DNA of 64,000 nt, from NCBI RefSeq assembly GCF_025751435.1, contig NZ_JAOWKY010000001.1, forward strand, positions 1,286,001 through 1,350,000. The letters are read 5' to 3'. This DNA comes from Albidovulum marisflavi (GTDB taxonomy: Bacteria > Pseudomonadota > Alphaproteobacteria > Rhodobacterales > Rhodobacteraceae). The notes below the pieces were generated by a model. It was given only the letters and a program-made list of their open reading frames with translations. It was not told the DNA's origin and did not search any database. Made by a program: the position numbers and the translations under genes. Of the stretch, positions 27,153 to 34,128 are shown one piece after another (within the stretch, counting starts at the first letter, position 1; every line of letters begins with the position of its first letter).

Positions 27153-28033
27153 TGTGCGGCTCCCGCGTATAGTCCCTTGTCGTTCTTGGTGCCCTTCATC
27201 AGGAATGCCCCCTGAGCGGAGCGGATTTCCTCGTAAAGCGCAAGGCTCTGTGGTGTGAAGTTCTGGGTCGGTGGCGAATAGAGGATGAAGTTGCGCATCC
27301 TGTCGGCCCCGCGCGCCAGCATCGCGTAATCCTTGTCGCCGACCTCTTGCGCGACCTCGGGCCGGATGTAGCGGACCACTGCGCCGATCCGGCGATCGTC
27401 CGAGGTGTTGGGGCCCGAACCGTGGATCGTCAGGCCGTGATGCAGGCTCAACTCTCCCGGCATCAGTTCGATCGGCACGCGGTCTTCGGGGGCGACGTCG
27501 ACCTTGATCTCCTGCCCACGGCTCAGAAGGTTGTCCTCGGCAAAGGTGTCGTCGTGCGGCAGGATGGGGTTGCGGTGCGAACCGGCGACGAATTCCATGC
27601 AGCCCGATGCAAGAGTCGCGGGCGAAAGCGCCAGCCACATCGTCACCATGCCGTCAATCGCGCCCAGGCCCCAGTAGGTCAGATCCTGGTGCATGGAAAC
27701 CTTGTGCCTGGTATGCGGCTCCTTGATGAAGAACTCGACTCCGTAGATCAGCAGGTCGGGGCCCAGCACGTCCTCGACCACATCCAGAATTGCCGGGTGG
27801 GTCCCGATCCGGTGGGCAAGCGGCAAGACGCAGTTGGCGTTCACGCGCTTGTAGGTGTTCAGGGGCAGCGGTAGCCCGGCGTCCAGCCAGTCGCGCTCGA
27901 TCGCTTCAAGTTCAGCGCGCCATTCGGCGGCCTGCGCGGGGCTTATGGCCTTGATCGGATGCAGATAACCATCTTCCCAGTAACGGTCGACCGCCGCCTT
28001 GCTCAAGCGGCCGTCGGGCAGTGGAATGTTCAT
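27149..28033 (-). CDS. phytanoyl-CoA dioxygenase (PhyH)-family Fe(II)/2-oxoglutarate oxygenase
   Basis: A 294-residue oxygenase. The facial triad is His115/Asp117 (SMHQDLTYWG) and His204 (TIHGSGPN), with an Arg about 11 residues later (SDDRRIGAV) for binding 2-oxoglutarate. It shares the family and size range of PhnY*, the first enzyme of oxidative 2-aminoethylphosphonate breakdown, but also of ectoine hydroxylases and many uncharacterised enzymes. The ATG at 28033 has GGAGA eight bases upstream; an earlier GTG at 28051 is less likely. It is coupled to the HD gene and divergent from a LysR regulator. Likely reaction: hydroxylation of a small substrate for the HD enzyme. Confidence 0.88.
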   Translation of the reverse strand: MNIPLPDGRLSKAAVDRYWEDGYLHPIKAISPAQAAEWRAELEAIERDWLDAGLPLPLNTYKRVNANCVLPLAHRIGTHPAILDVVEDVLGPDLLIYGVEFFIKEPHTRHKVSMHQDLTYWGLGAIDGMVTMWLALSPATLASGCMEFVAGSHRNPILPHDDTFAEDNLLSRGQEIKVDVAPEDRVPIELMPGELSLHHGLTIHGSGPNTSDDRRIGAVVRYIRPEVAQEVGDKDYAMLARGADRMRNFILYSPPTQNFTPQSLALYEEIRSAQGAFLMKGTKNDKGLYAGAAQ

Positions 28034-28109
28034 CGGGTGTCTCCGGTTCACAGCGTCGGGGTCACGGTATGCCGGAATGGCAGCTGCTCAGAGCGGTATA
28101 TCTTGCCGG

Positions 28110-28134
28110 TCAGGATAAGTTCAGCTTATCCTGA
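28110..28134. promoter_or_regulatory. 25-bp perfect inverted repeat, candidate LysR operator
   Basis: TCAGGATAAG (28110-28119) and CTTATCCTGA (28125-28134) are exact inverted copies with a five-base spacer. It contains ATAAG-N5-CTTAT, compatible with the T-N11-A pattern of LysR sites, ends five bases before the regulator start at 28139, and is the only such element in the divergent promoter. Confidence 0.7.
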
Positions 28135-28138
28135 ATTC

Positions 28139-29044
28139 ATGGAACGAACCCGCATCCCCTCGCTCAACTGGCTGCGCGTTTTCGAGGCGGCGGCGCGGAC
28201 GGAAAGCTTTGCCCGCGCCGCGGTCGAACTGAGCATGTCGGCACCGGCCGTCAGTCAGCAGGTCAAGGCGTTGGAGGCGCATCTGGGGGCAGAGCTGTTC
28301 ACCCGTCACGCCCATGCCGTGCGCCTGACAGAGGCGGGCCGCGCCTATCTGCCCTCAGTCCAGATGTCACTCGTCTCGCTCGAAACCTCGACAGCCGGCC
28401 TCTTCGGCCGGGGAAGGGAAGAGCGGCTTTACGTGCAGGCGGTGCACATCTTCGCCCAAGGGGTCCTGGCCCCGCTGTACAGCGATTTCACCACACGGCA
28501 TCCCGGCATCAAGCTGGTGCTGACCACCGGCAACGCGGTCGGCGATTTCACCCATGCCTTCAGCGATCTGAAGATCATCTTCGGCGCGCCTTCGGCCTTT
28601 GGCCCTGCTCACGACCGGCTGATCGGTGAAACGCTGTACCCCGTCGCGCGCCCCGAGATCGCGGCATCCATCCGGACGCCCGCCGACCTGCTTTCCCATC
28701 CACTGCTTGAGGTGGCGACCCATCGCGCGGGCTGGCCGCATGTCTTCGAATCGCTTCGCATCCTTGGCGCAGGCGCGCGGTTCCTGATGGTTGACTCCAC
28801 CGTCATGGCGGCTGCGCTGGCGGGGCAGGGCGCGGGCGTCGCGCTGGCGCGCGCGCCGGCGAGCGATCCGATCATGGCCGCGCAGGGTCTTGTGCCGTGT
28901 CTTCCCGGCGTCGGCGTGATGGGGCTGGAATACTACCACCTGGTCTATCCCGATCCTGGCACGCTGCGCCGCCCTGCGCGGGCCTTCCGCGCCTGGCTGA
29001 TGGAGCGCATGCGCACCTTCGATGGACCCGGCGCGCAAGTCTAG
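28139..29044 (+). CDS. LysR-family regulator of the PhyH/HD operon
   Basis: A 301-residue LysR regulator of the GcvA-like branch. The winged helix is near residues 6-65 (LNWLRVFEAAARTESFARAAVELSMSAPAVSQQVKALEAHLGAELF), followed by the linker helix and a two-lobed effector domain. The frame is open far upstream, but MERTRIPSLNWLRVFE at 28139 is the LysR start. It is divergent from the PhyH-HD-permease run and has a 25-bp inverted repeat at its 5' end, so it probably controls both itself and the operon. The inducer is unknown; it would likely be the pathway substrate. Confidence 0.92.
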   Translation: MERTRIPSLNWLRVFEAAARTESFARAAVELSMSAPAVSQQVKALEAHLGAELFTRHAHAVRLTEAGRAYLPSVQMSLVSLETSTAGLFGRGREERLYVQAVHIFAQGVLAPLYSDFTTRHPGIKLVLTTGNAVGDFTHAFSDLKIIFGAPSAFGPAHDRLIGETLYPVARPEIAASIRTPADLLSHPLLEVATHRAGWPHVFESLRILGAGARFLMVDSTVMAAALAGQGAGVALARAPASDPIMAAQGLVPCLPGVGVMGLEYYHLVYPDPGTLRRPARAFRAWLMERMRTFDGPGAQV

Positions 29045-29069
29045 CGCAGGTCGCCGCGCCGTGCCGTGA

Positions 29070-29501
29070 TCATGACCCGCGGTCGATCTTGGTCGACAAG
29101 TGGATCAGGCTTTCCGAGCTTTTGACGCCTGTCAGCGCGCCGATCTGATCCAGAACGTTGTCGAGTATCGTCGTCGACGCCGCCGCGACGTGAAGCAGCA
29201 GGTCGACCCGGCCCGAGGTCGTGAAGGCGCGCTCGACCTCGGGGATGGTCTTCAATCGCGACAGGACAGCTGCCTGCGCGCGCGGTTCGATGTTCAGAAG
29301 GATCGTCGCGCGGATGTGGCCCTGTCGGGCCGCCTCGCCAAGTTTGACGGTGTATCCGGCGATGATGCCGGTGCCCTCCAGTCGTTCAAGCCGCGCCTGA
29401 ACCGTGGACCGCGCGACCTTCAGTTTGCGCGCAAGAGTCGCGACTGATGTGCGGGCATCCGTGCCCAGTTGGGCCAAAATTGCCTTGTCGAGATCGTCCA
29501 T
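29070..29501 (-). CDS. Lrp/AsnC-family transcriptional regulator
   Basis: A 143-residue feast/famine regulator: an N-terminal helix-turn-helix (about 3-58, MDDLDKAILAQLGTDARTSVATLARKLKVARSTVQARLERLEGTGIIAGYTV) and a C-terminal RAM ligand-binding domain (about 65-140). It is divergent from the ornithine decarboxylase gene with 221 bases between the starts, so control of that gene in response to an amino acid such as ornithine or lysine is plausible but not shown. Confidence 0.93.
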   Translation of the reverse strand: MDDLDKAILAQLGTDARTSVATLARKLKVARSTVQARLERLEGTGIIAGYTVKLGEAARQGHIRATILLNIEPRAQAAVLSRLKTIPEVERAFTTSGRVDLLLHVAAASTTILDNVLDQIGALTGVKSSESLIHLSTKIDRGS

Positions 29502-29592
29502 TTCGGGGTGCCGGCGTTGTGACCTGTCGTTTCGTCGTTTTAGCAGGTATTTTCGGCAAATCCACTCTTTCGATCGGTCGGAATGTGCCCCA

Positions 29593-29689
29593 TATGCCCG
29601 GCACGTTCAGGGAAAAGGGCGGCTCATACGCACCTTGCCTGGTTTGGTCAAATGCGTAAGCGCTTTCCAACCGGTCGTGCCGGGGCATA
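29593..29689 (+). promoter_or_regulatory. candidate structured leader RNA of ornithine decarboxylase
   Basis: TATGCCCGGCACG (29593-29605) pairs with CGTGCCGGGGCATA (29676-29689), 13 pairs with a single bulged base. Inside, TACGCA (29627-29632) pairs with TGCGTA (29653-29658), and weaker matches (GGAAA/TTTCC, TTGCC/GGTCAA) extend it into one long imperfect hairpin. It ends 33 bases before the start codon. A speF-associated leader motif has been described upstream of ornithine decarboxylase genes in alphaproteobacteria; I cannot align this sequence to it. It might instead be DNA-level binding sites for the divergent Lrp protein. Confidence 0.5.
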
Positions 29690-29722
29690 GGGTGGCTGCG
29701 CCTTGTTGGCAGGAGCACGCCG

Positions 29723-30868
29723 ATGGGGCTTTCCAAGACGATCTGGACGAATCCGTCCGAATTTCTGCGCACGCAACGGCCTGATCAGCCGGTGATGTTC
29801 TTTTCGCCCACGGTCCTGCAGGCGACGGCGCGGCGGTTCATCGACGGCTTTCCCGGTCTCGTGACCTATGCGGTAAAATCAAACCCCGAGGAAATGGTGA
29901 TCCAGAATCTCGTCGCTGCGGGCGTCAAGGGTTTTGACGTGGCCTCCCCGGCCGAGATCGAGATGGTCGCGCGGCTCGCTCCGGGTGCGGCCATGCACTA
30001 CAACAATCCCGTACGCGCCCGGCACGAGATCACCTACGCCGTGGGCATGGGCGTATGCTCTTACTCGGTCGACAGCCATTCGGAGCTCAAGAAACTGATC
30101 GAACTCGTGCCCGCCAGGGGCGTCGAGATCAGCGTGCGCTTCAAGCTGCCGGTTTCAGGCGCGACCTACAATTTTGGCGCCAAGTTCGGCGCGACTTTCG
30201 AAAAGGCGGTCCTGCTGCTGCAAGAGGTCGCAGAGGCGGGCTACATCCCCTCGCTGACCTTCCATCCCGGCACCCAATGCAGCGACCCGATGGCGTGGGA
30301 CGCGTACATTCGCGCCGCGGCAGACATCTGCGGCCGGTCTGGCGTCATGGTGCGGCGGCTTAACGTCGGCGGCGGATTCCCGTCCCATCGTCTGCAGGGC
30401 GAACTGCCCCAGCTTGACGCGATTTTCGCCCTGATCGGCCGCGTAGCGGCGGAGGCTTTCGATGGTGCCCCGCCGGCGCTCGTCTGCGAGCCGGGGCGCG
30501 GGCTGGTCGCCGAATGCTTTTCGCTTGCCGCGCGGATCAAGGGCATCCGCGATAACGAGCACGTGTTCCTGAATGACGGTGCCTATGGCGCGATGGACGA
30601 ACTGCCGCTGATGGGAACGATCGACCGGGTCCGCGTGTTGTCCGAACGCGGAGAGATCCGCAGCGGTGCGCTAGAGGATCACATCGTTTTTGGTCCGACC
30701 TGCGATTCGGTCGACCGGCTGCCCGGGGAACTGCCGCTGCCCGCCGATATGGACGAGGGAGACTATCTGGTTTTCGCCGGAATGGGCGCCTATTCGACCG
30801 CGACCAACACGCGCTTCAACGGGTTCGGTGATCTGTCGATCGCCACGGTGATGTCGCTGGGCGTTTGA
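29723..30868 (+). CDS. ornithine decarboxylase-like fold-type III PLP enzyme
   Basis: A 381-residue alanine-racemase-fold decarboxylase of the eukaryotic-type ODC/lysine decarboxylase group. The PLP lysine is Lys52 in TYAVKSNP; HPGTQC near 181 and the phosphate-binding LNVGGGFPS near 213 follow; VCEPGRGLV near 254 is the conserved Glu-Pro-Gly-Arg; and the catalytic Cys327 lies in FGPTCDSVD. It makes putrescine from ornithine (possibly cadaverine from lysine), the entry to polyamines. Located divergently from an Lrp-type regulator and behind a long hairpin. Ornithine specificity is inferred from family. Confidence 0.93.
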   Translation: MGLSKTIWTNPSEFLRTQRPDQPVMFFSPTVLQATARRFIDGFPGLVTYAVKSNPEEMVIQNLVAAGVKGFDVASPAEIEMVARLAPGAAMHYNNPVRARHEITYAVGMGVCSYSVDSHSELKKLIELVPARGVEISVRFKLPVSGATYNFGAKFGATFEKAVLLLQEVAEAGYIPSLTFHPGTQCSDPMAWDAYIRAAADICGRSGVMVRRLNVGGGFPSHRLQGELPQLDAIFALIGRVAAEAFDGAPPALVCEPGRGLVAECFSLAARIKGIRDNEHVFLNDGAYGAMDELPLMGTIDRVRVLSERGEIRSGALEDHIVFGPTCDSVDRLPGELPLPADMDEGDYLVFAGMGAYSTATNTRFNGFGDLSIATVMSLGV

Positions 30869-31055
30869 CCCGCGCCAAGGTGTCCTGCACATCGCAGATC
30901 CCCCTCTTGCGGCGTCACTGTTTCCAGTTTGCCGTAAACACTTCGTCGATGAACGCGGCACAAGCCGTCACGGGATCTTTTCTGGACGTATGCGGCCGGC
31001 GGGGCGATGATGGGGATAGGGGTAGGGGCTGCCGACGAAAGGAGACGGCGATACA

Positions 31056-32135
31056 ATGCGCGATGTCGCGCGAAGGCTCTGGGGATTGCTTGGTCTCGGT
31101 CGTCGTGCCGCGGTCGAGGTGCAGGTTCCGCCACGCGGACGGGAGCCCACCGATCACGTCATCCTGATTGATGGAACGATGTCCTCGCTTGATCCGGGGC
31201 AGGAAACCAACATCGGCCGCATCTACCTTGCGCTTCGCGCGGTGCCGCAGTCGGCGCGCATGTCGATGTACTACGAACCTGGCGTGCAGTGGCGAAGCTG
31301 GCGCGACGCGCGCGATGTCGCGATGGGCCGGGGGATCAATCGCCAGATCCAGCGCGCCTACGGCTGGCTCGCCACGCGCTACCGTCCGGGGGACCGCGTT
31401 TTCCTGTTCGGCTTTTCGCGGGGCGCCTTCGCCGTGCGATCCCTTGCAGGGATTATCGACCAGGTCGGGCTTCTGCGGACCGATTGCGCGATCGAGCGCA
31501 ACGTCCAGCTTGCCTATCGCTATTACCGCCAGGCCGAAGCGTCGGAGTCCCGTGACATCTTCGTCCGGCGCTTCTGCCATGCCAAGGTCGGGATCGAGAT
31601 GCTGGGCGTCTTCGACACGGTCAAAGCGCTTGGCCTGAGATTGCCGTTCCTCTGGAGCTGGACCGAACCGCAGCATGATTTCCACAATCATGCACTGGGT
31701 CCTCATATCCGCAACGGCTACCACGCGCTTGCGCTGGATGAGACGCGCGCCGCCTATGACCCGCTATTGTGGGACACGACTGCGGCTGAAAAGTCCGCTC
31801 AGGTCGAGCAGGTCTGGTTTCGCGGAACCCACGGCGACATCGGGGGGCAGATCGGCGGCTTTGCTGCGGCCCGACCGCTTGCCAACATCCCGCTGGTCTG
31901 GATGCTGGAAAAGGCCGAGGCACATGGGCTGCCGCTGCCGGTCGATTGGCGGGGAGACTTCCCCACCGACCCCAAGGCGCCCTCGGTCGGGACTTGGAAT
32001 GGCTGGGGCAAGGCGTTCCTGTTGCGCTCGAAGCGGAGGTTTGGCCAGGATCCGTCCGAGGCGCTGCACCGCAGCGCGCGCGATGGGTCGCGCGGCGCGC
32101 GGCGGGCGATGGCACACCACATGCGCCAGGCGTGA
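31056..32135 (+). CDS. DUF2235 alpha/beta-hydrolase-like protein
   Basis: A 359-residue protein with the DUF2235 hydrolase core also found in type VI secretion phospholipase effectors and in fungal relatives. HVILIDGTMSS near residue 34 is the first strand with the conserved Asp-Gly-Thr; the nucleophile elbow FGFSRGAFAVRSLAG has Ser121; LGVFDTVKALG supplies the conserved Asp; and WFRGTHGDIGG gives the likely catalytic His. There is no signal peptide and no secretion genes nearby, so it is probably an intracellular esterase/lipase or lipid-related enzyme. An AAGGAG ribosome site precedes the start. It is a single-gene unit. Confidence 0.85.
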   Translation: MRDVARRLWGLLGLGRRAAVEVQVPPRGREPTDHVILIDGTMSSLDPGQETNIGRIYLALRAVPQSARMSMYYEPGVQWRSWRDARDVAMGRGINRQIQRAYGWLATRYRPGDRVFLFGFSRGAFAVRSLAGIIDQVGLLRTDCAIERNVQLAYRYYRQAEASESRDIFVRRFCHAKVGIEMLGVFDTVKALGLRLPFLWSWTEPQHDFHNHALGPHIRNGYHALALDETRAAYDPLLWDTTAAEKSAQVEQVWFRGTHGDIGGQIGGFAAARPLANIPLVWMLEKAEAHGLPLPVDWRGDFPTDPKAPSVGTWNGWGKAFLLRSKRRFGQDPSEALHRSARDGSRGARRAMAHHMRQA

Positions 32136-32165
32136 TGCCGTGTGCCGGGCGGTCGCGCGCGAAAA

Positions 32166-32191
32166 GGCCCCGAAGCCGGGGCTTCGGGGCC
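32166..32191 (-). terminator. intrinsic terminator after metF
   Basis: GGCCCCGAAGCC (32166-32177) and GGCTTCGGGGCC (32180-32191) are exact inverted copies. On the minus strand the stem is followed by TTTTC, 18 bases past the metF stop. It may also terminate the convergent DUF2235 transcript. Confidence 0.8.
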
Positions 32192-32208
32192 AGTGCAGAG
32201 ACTGTGCA

Positions 32209-33072
32209 TCAGGCCACGTTCTGCAGGGAGACCTCGGTCGCGATCCCAAGCGCGGTGCAGACGTCGCGGGTCAGCTGCGGGCGATTGAGCGTGTAGAAAT
32301 GCAGGTCCTCAACCCCGCCCGTCAGCAGTTCGTCGCAAAGCTCGGTCGCGATCGCTGTTGACAGCAGCGTTTCGTGGCCGTCGCGGATGGCGTGGGCGTA
32401 AGCCTCGTCCAGCCAGGTCGGGATCGCGGTGCCGCACCGGGTGGCAAAGCGCCTCGCACCTTGCCAGGAGTGGATGGGCAGGATGCCGGGAATGATCGGC
32501 GCGTCGATCCCAGCCTTTTCGCAGGCGTCGCGGAAGCGGAAGAAGGTTTCGGCCTCGAAAAAGAACTGGGTGATCGCGGAACTGGCGCCTGCGTCGATCT
32601 TGCGCTTGAGCCAAGCGATGTCCGCGGCCGTGTCGGCTGCGTCCGGGTGCCGTTCGGGATAGGCACCCACCCGGATCTTGAACTTGCCCGTGTCGGCCAG
32701 CGCCTCGACCAGTTCGACCGCATCACGAAAGCCCTCGGGGTGTGGGCAGAACGCGTCCGCGCCGCCGGGGGGGTCACCCCGAAGCGCCACGATCTCTGAT
32801 ACACCGGCGGCTGCGTAATCCTGGGCAATCTCAAGCGTTTCGGCCCTTGATGCCTCGACGCAGGTGAGATGTGCCGCGACGTTCAGGCCGAAGTTCTGAC
32901 CGATGGCGCCCACGGCCTCGTGCGTCAGCTTTCGCGTCGTGCCGCCGGCGCCATAGGTGACGGAAACGAAATCCGGGCGCAGCGGCGCCAGGGTCTGCGC
33001 CGCATCCCAGAGACGGAAGGACGCATCGAGCGTTTGCGGCGGGAAGAATTCGAAGGAGATGCGAAGTGTCAT
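32209..33072 (-). CDS. metF: methylenetetrahydrofolate reductase
   Basis: A 287-residue flavoenzyme reducing 5,10-methylene-THF to 5-methyl-THF for methionine synthesis. ISFEFFPPQT opens the TIM barrel; VSVTYGAGGTTR, AHLTCVEASR and IVALRGDPPGG are the folate/FAD motifs; and ITQFFFEAETFFRF with IPGILPI complete it. The start MTLRISFEFFPPQT at 33072 discards a long spurious extension. It is divergent from a MetR-like regulator across an A/T-rich 93-base gap that carries inverted repeats, the classic metF/metR arrangement. Confidence 0.96.
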   Translation of the reverse strand: MTLRISFEFFPPQTLDASFRLWDAAQTLAPLRPDFVSVTYGAGGTTRKLTHEAVGAIGQNFGLNVAAHLTCVEASRAETLEIAQDYAAAGVSEIVALRGDPPGGADAFCPHPEGFRDAVELVEALADTGKFKIRVGAYPERHPDAADTAADIAWLKRKIDAGASSAITQFFFEAETFFRFRDACEKAGIDAPIIPGILPIHSWQGARRFATRCGTAIPTWLDEAYAHAIRDGHETLLSTAIATELCDELLTGGVEDLHFYTLNRPQLTRDVCTALGIATEVSLQNVA

Positions 33073-33118
33073 GGGGAACCTCTTTTTGCTTGCTCCCCTT
33101 GTGCCGGGATTGTCGGCG

Positions 33119-33153
33119 TGAGACAAATTCATAATTCTCATCATTAATATGAG
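33119..33153. promoter_or_regulatory. A/T-rich inverted repeats in the metF-metR promoter
   Basis: TGAGA (33119-33123) and TCTCA (33136-33140) are inverted, as are CTCAT (33137-33141) and ATGAG (33149-33153), overlapping in an A/T-rich island between the two starts. They are candidate MetR sites; the E. coli consensus (TGAA-N5-TTCA) is not exactly met. Confidence 0.45.
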
Positions 33154-33165
33154 TCGTGCAACAAG

Positions 33166-34071
33166 ATGTATCTGGAACTTCGGCATCTGCGGACGATCAA
33201 GGCGATCCATGATGCCGGCGGGCTGGCCAAGGCAGCCGACCTGCTGCACATCACCCAGTCGGCGCTTTCTCATCAGATGAAGGGGCTTGAGGATCAGGCG
33301 GGGGTGGAGCTTTTCGTGCGCCGGACGAAGCCGCTGAAGCTGTCGGCCGCGGGGCTCAGGATGCTGCGGGCCGCCGAGCGGATCCTGCCCGAGCTTGAGG
33401 CGCTGACCGAGGATTTCCGCGCGTTGCGCGCGGGCCGCTCCGGTCGCCTTCACATCGCGATGGAATGCCACGCCTGCTTCGACTGGCTGTTCCCGGTGTT
33501 GGAGCGGTTCCGTCACGCCTGGCCGGATATCGACGTCGACATTCGCGCGGGGCTGGCCTTCGATGCACTGCCCGCCTTGATGCGAGAAGAGGTGGATCTT
33601 GTCATCTCCTCCGATCCGGACGGGCCGGGCGGAGCCGTGTTCAACCCGCTTTTCGACTATTCGCCCACGCTTGTCGCCTCATCATCGAATTCGCTCGCCG
33701 CCAAGGAGTGGATCGAGGCAGAGGACCTGCGCGACCAGATCCTGATCACCTATCCGGTGGATCGCGGAAGGCTGGACGTCTTTTCCACGCTGCTGACCCC
33801 TGCGCGGGTCGAACCCCTTGGGATGCGACAGGTCGAACTCACGGCGGTGATCCTGATGCTGGTCGCCTCGGACCGCGGCGTCGCGGTTCTGCCAGACTGG
33901 GTCTTGCGGGACGTCAAGCGGCAAGACGACTATGTCACGCGCCGCCTGACCGAACACGGCGTGGTCAAGCGGATGTATGCCGCCACGCGGGAGGAGGACG
34001 CGACCCGTCCCTTCATGGCGCATTTCCTGCGGCTTGCCAGAACCGAGGCGGTGAAGCTTCAGCGCGCGTAA
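33166..34071 (+). CDS. metR: LysR-family regulator, MetR-like
   Basis: A 301-residue LysR protein closely resembling MetR: MYLELRHLRTIKAIHDAGGLAKAADLLHITQSALSHQMKGLEDQAGVELFVRRTKPLKLSAAG gives the winged helix (note Leu-His-Ile-Thr-Gln-Ser-Ala-Leu-Ser-His, the MetR recognition-helix style), and IAMECHACFDWLFPVLERFRHAWPDIDVDI matches the MetR homocysteine-responsive domain. It is divergent from metF, which it probably activates. The molybdoenzyme gene follows on the same strand after 57 bases. Confidence 0.9.
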   Translation: MYLELRHLRTIKAIHDAGGLAKAADLLHITQSALSHQMKGLEDQAGVELFVRRTKPLKLSAAGLRMLRAAERILPELEALTEDFRALRAGRSGRLHIAMECHACFDWLFPVLERFRHAWPDIDVDIRAGLAFDALPALMREEVDLVISSDPDGPGGAVFNPLFDYSPTLVASSSNSLAAKEWIEAEDLRDQILITYPVDRGRLDVFSTLLTPARVEPLGMRQVELTAVILMLVASDRGVAVLPDWVLRDVKRQDDYVTRRLTEHGVVKRMYAATREEDATRPFMAHFLRLARTEAVKLQRA

Positions 34072-34128
34072 AGCTTGACCAAGTCGGCCGCCCGGAGGAA
34101 CCTGCCGCCATTCGCAGGGAGGGACGGC

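Noticed and set aside
31056-32135. Type VI secretion effector locus
   Set aside because: DUF2235 alone is not enough; there is no VgrG, PAAR, adaptor or immunity gene within the window.
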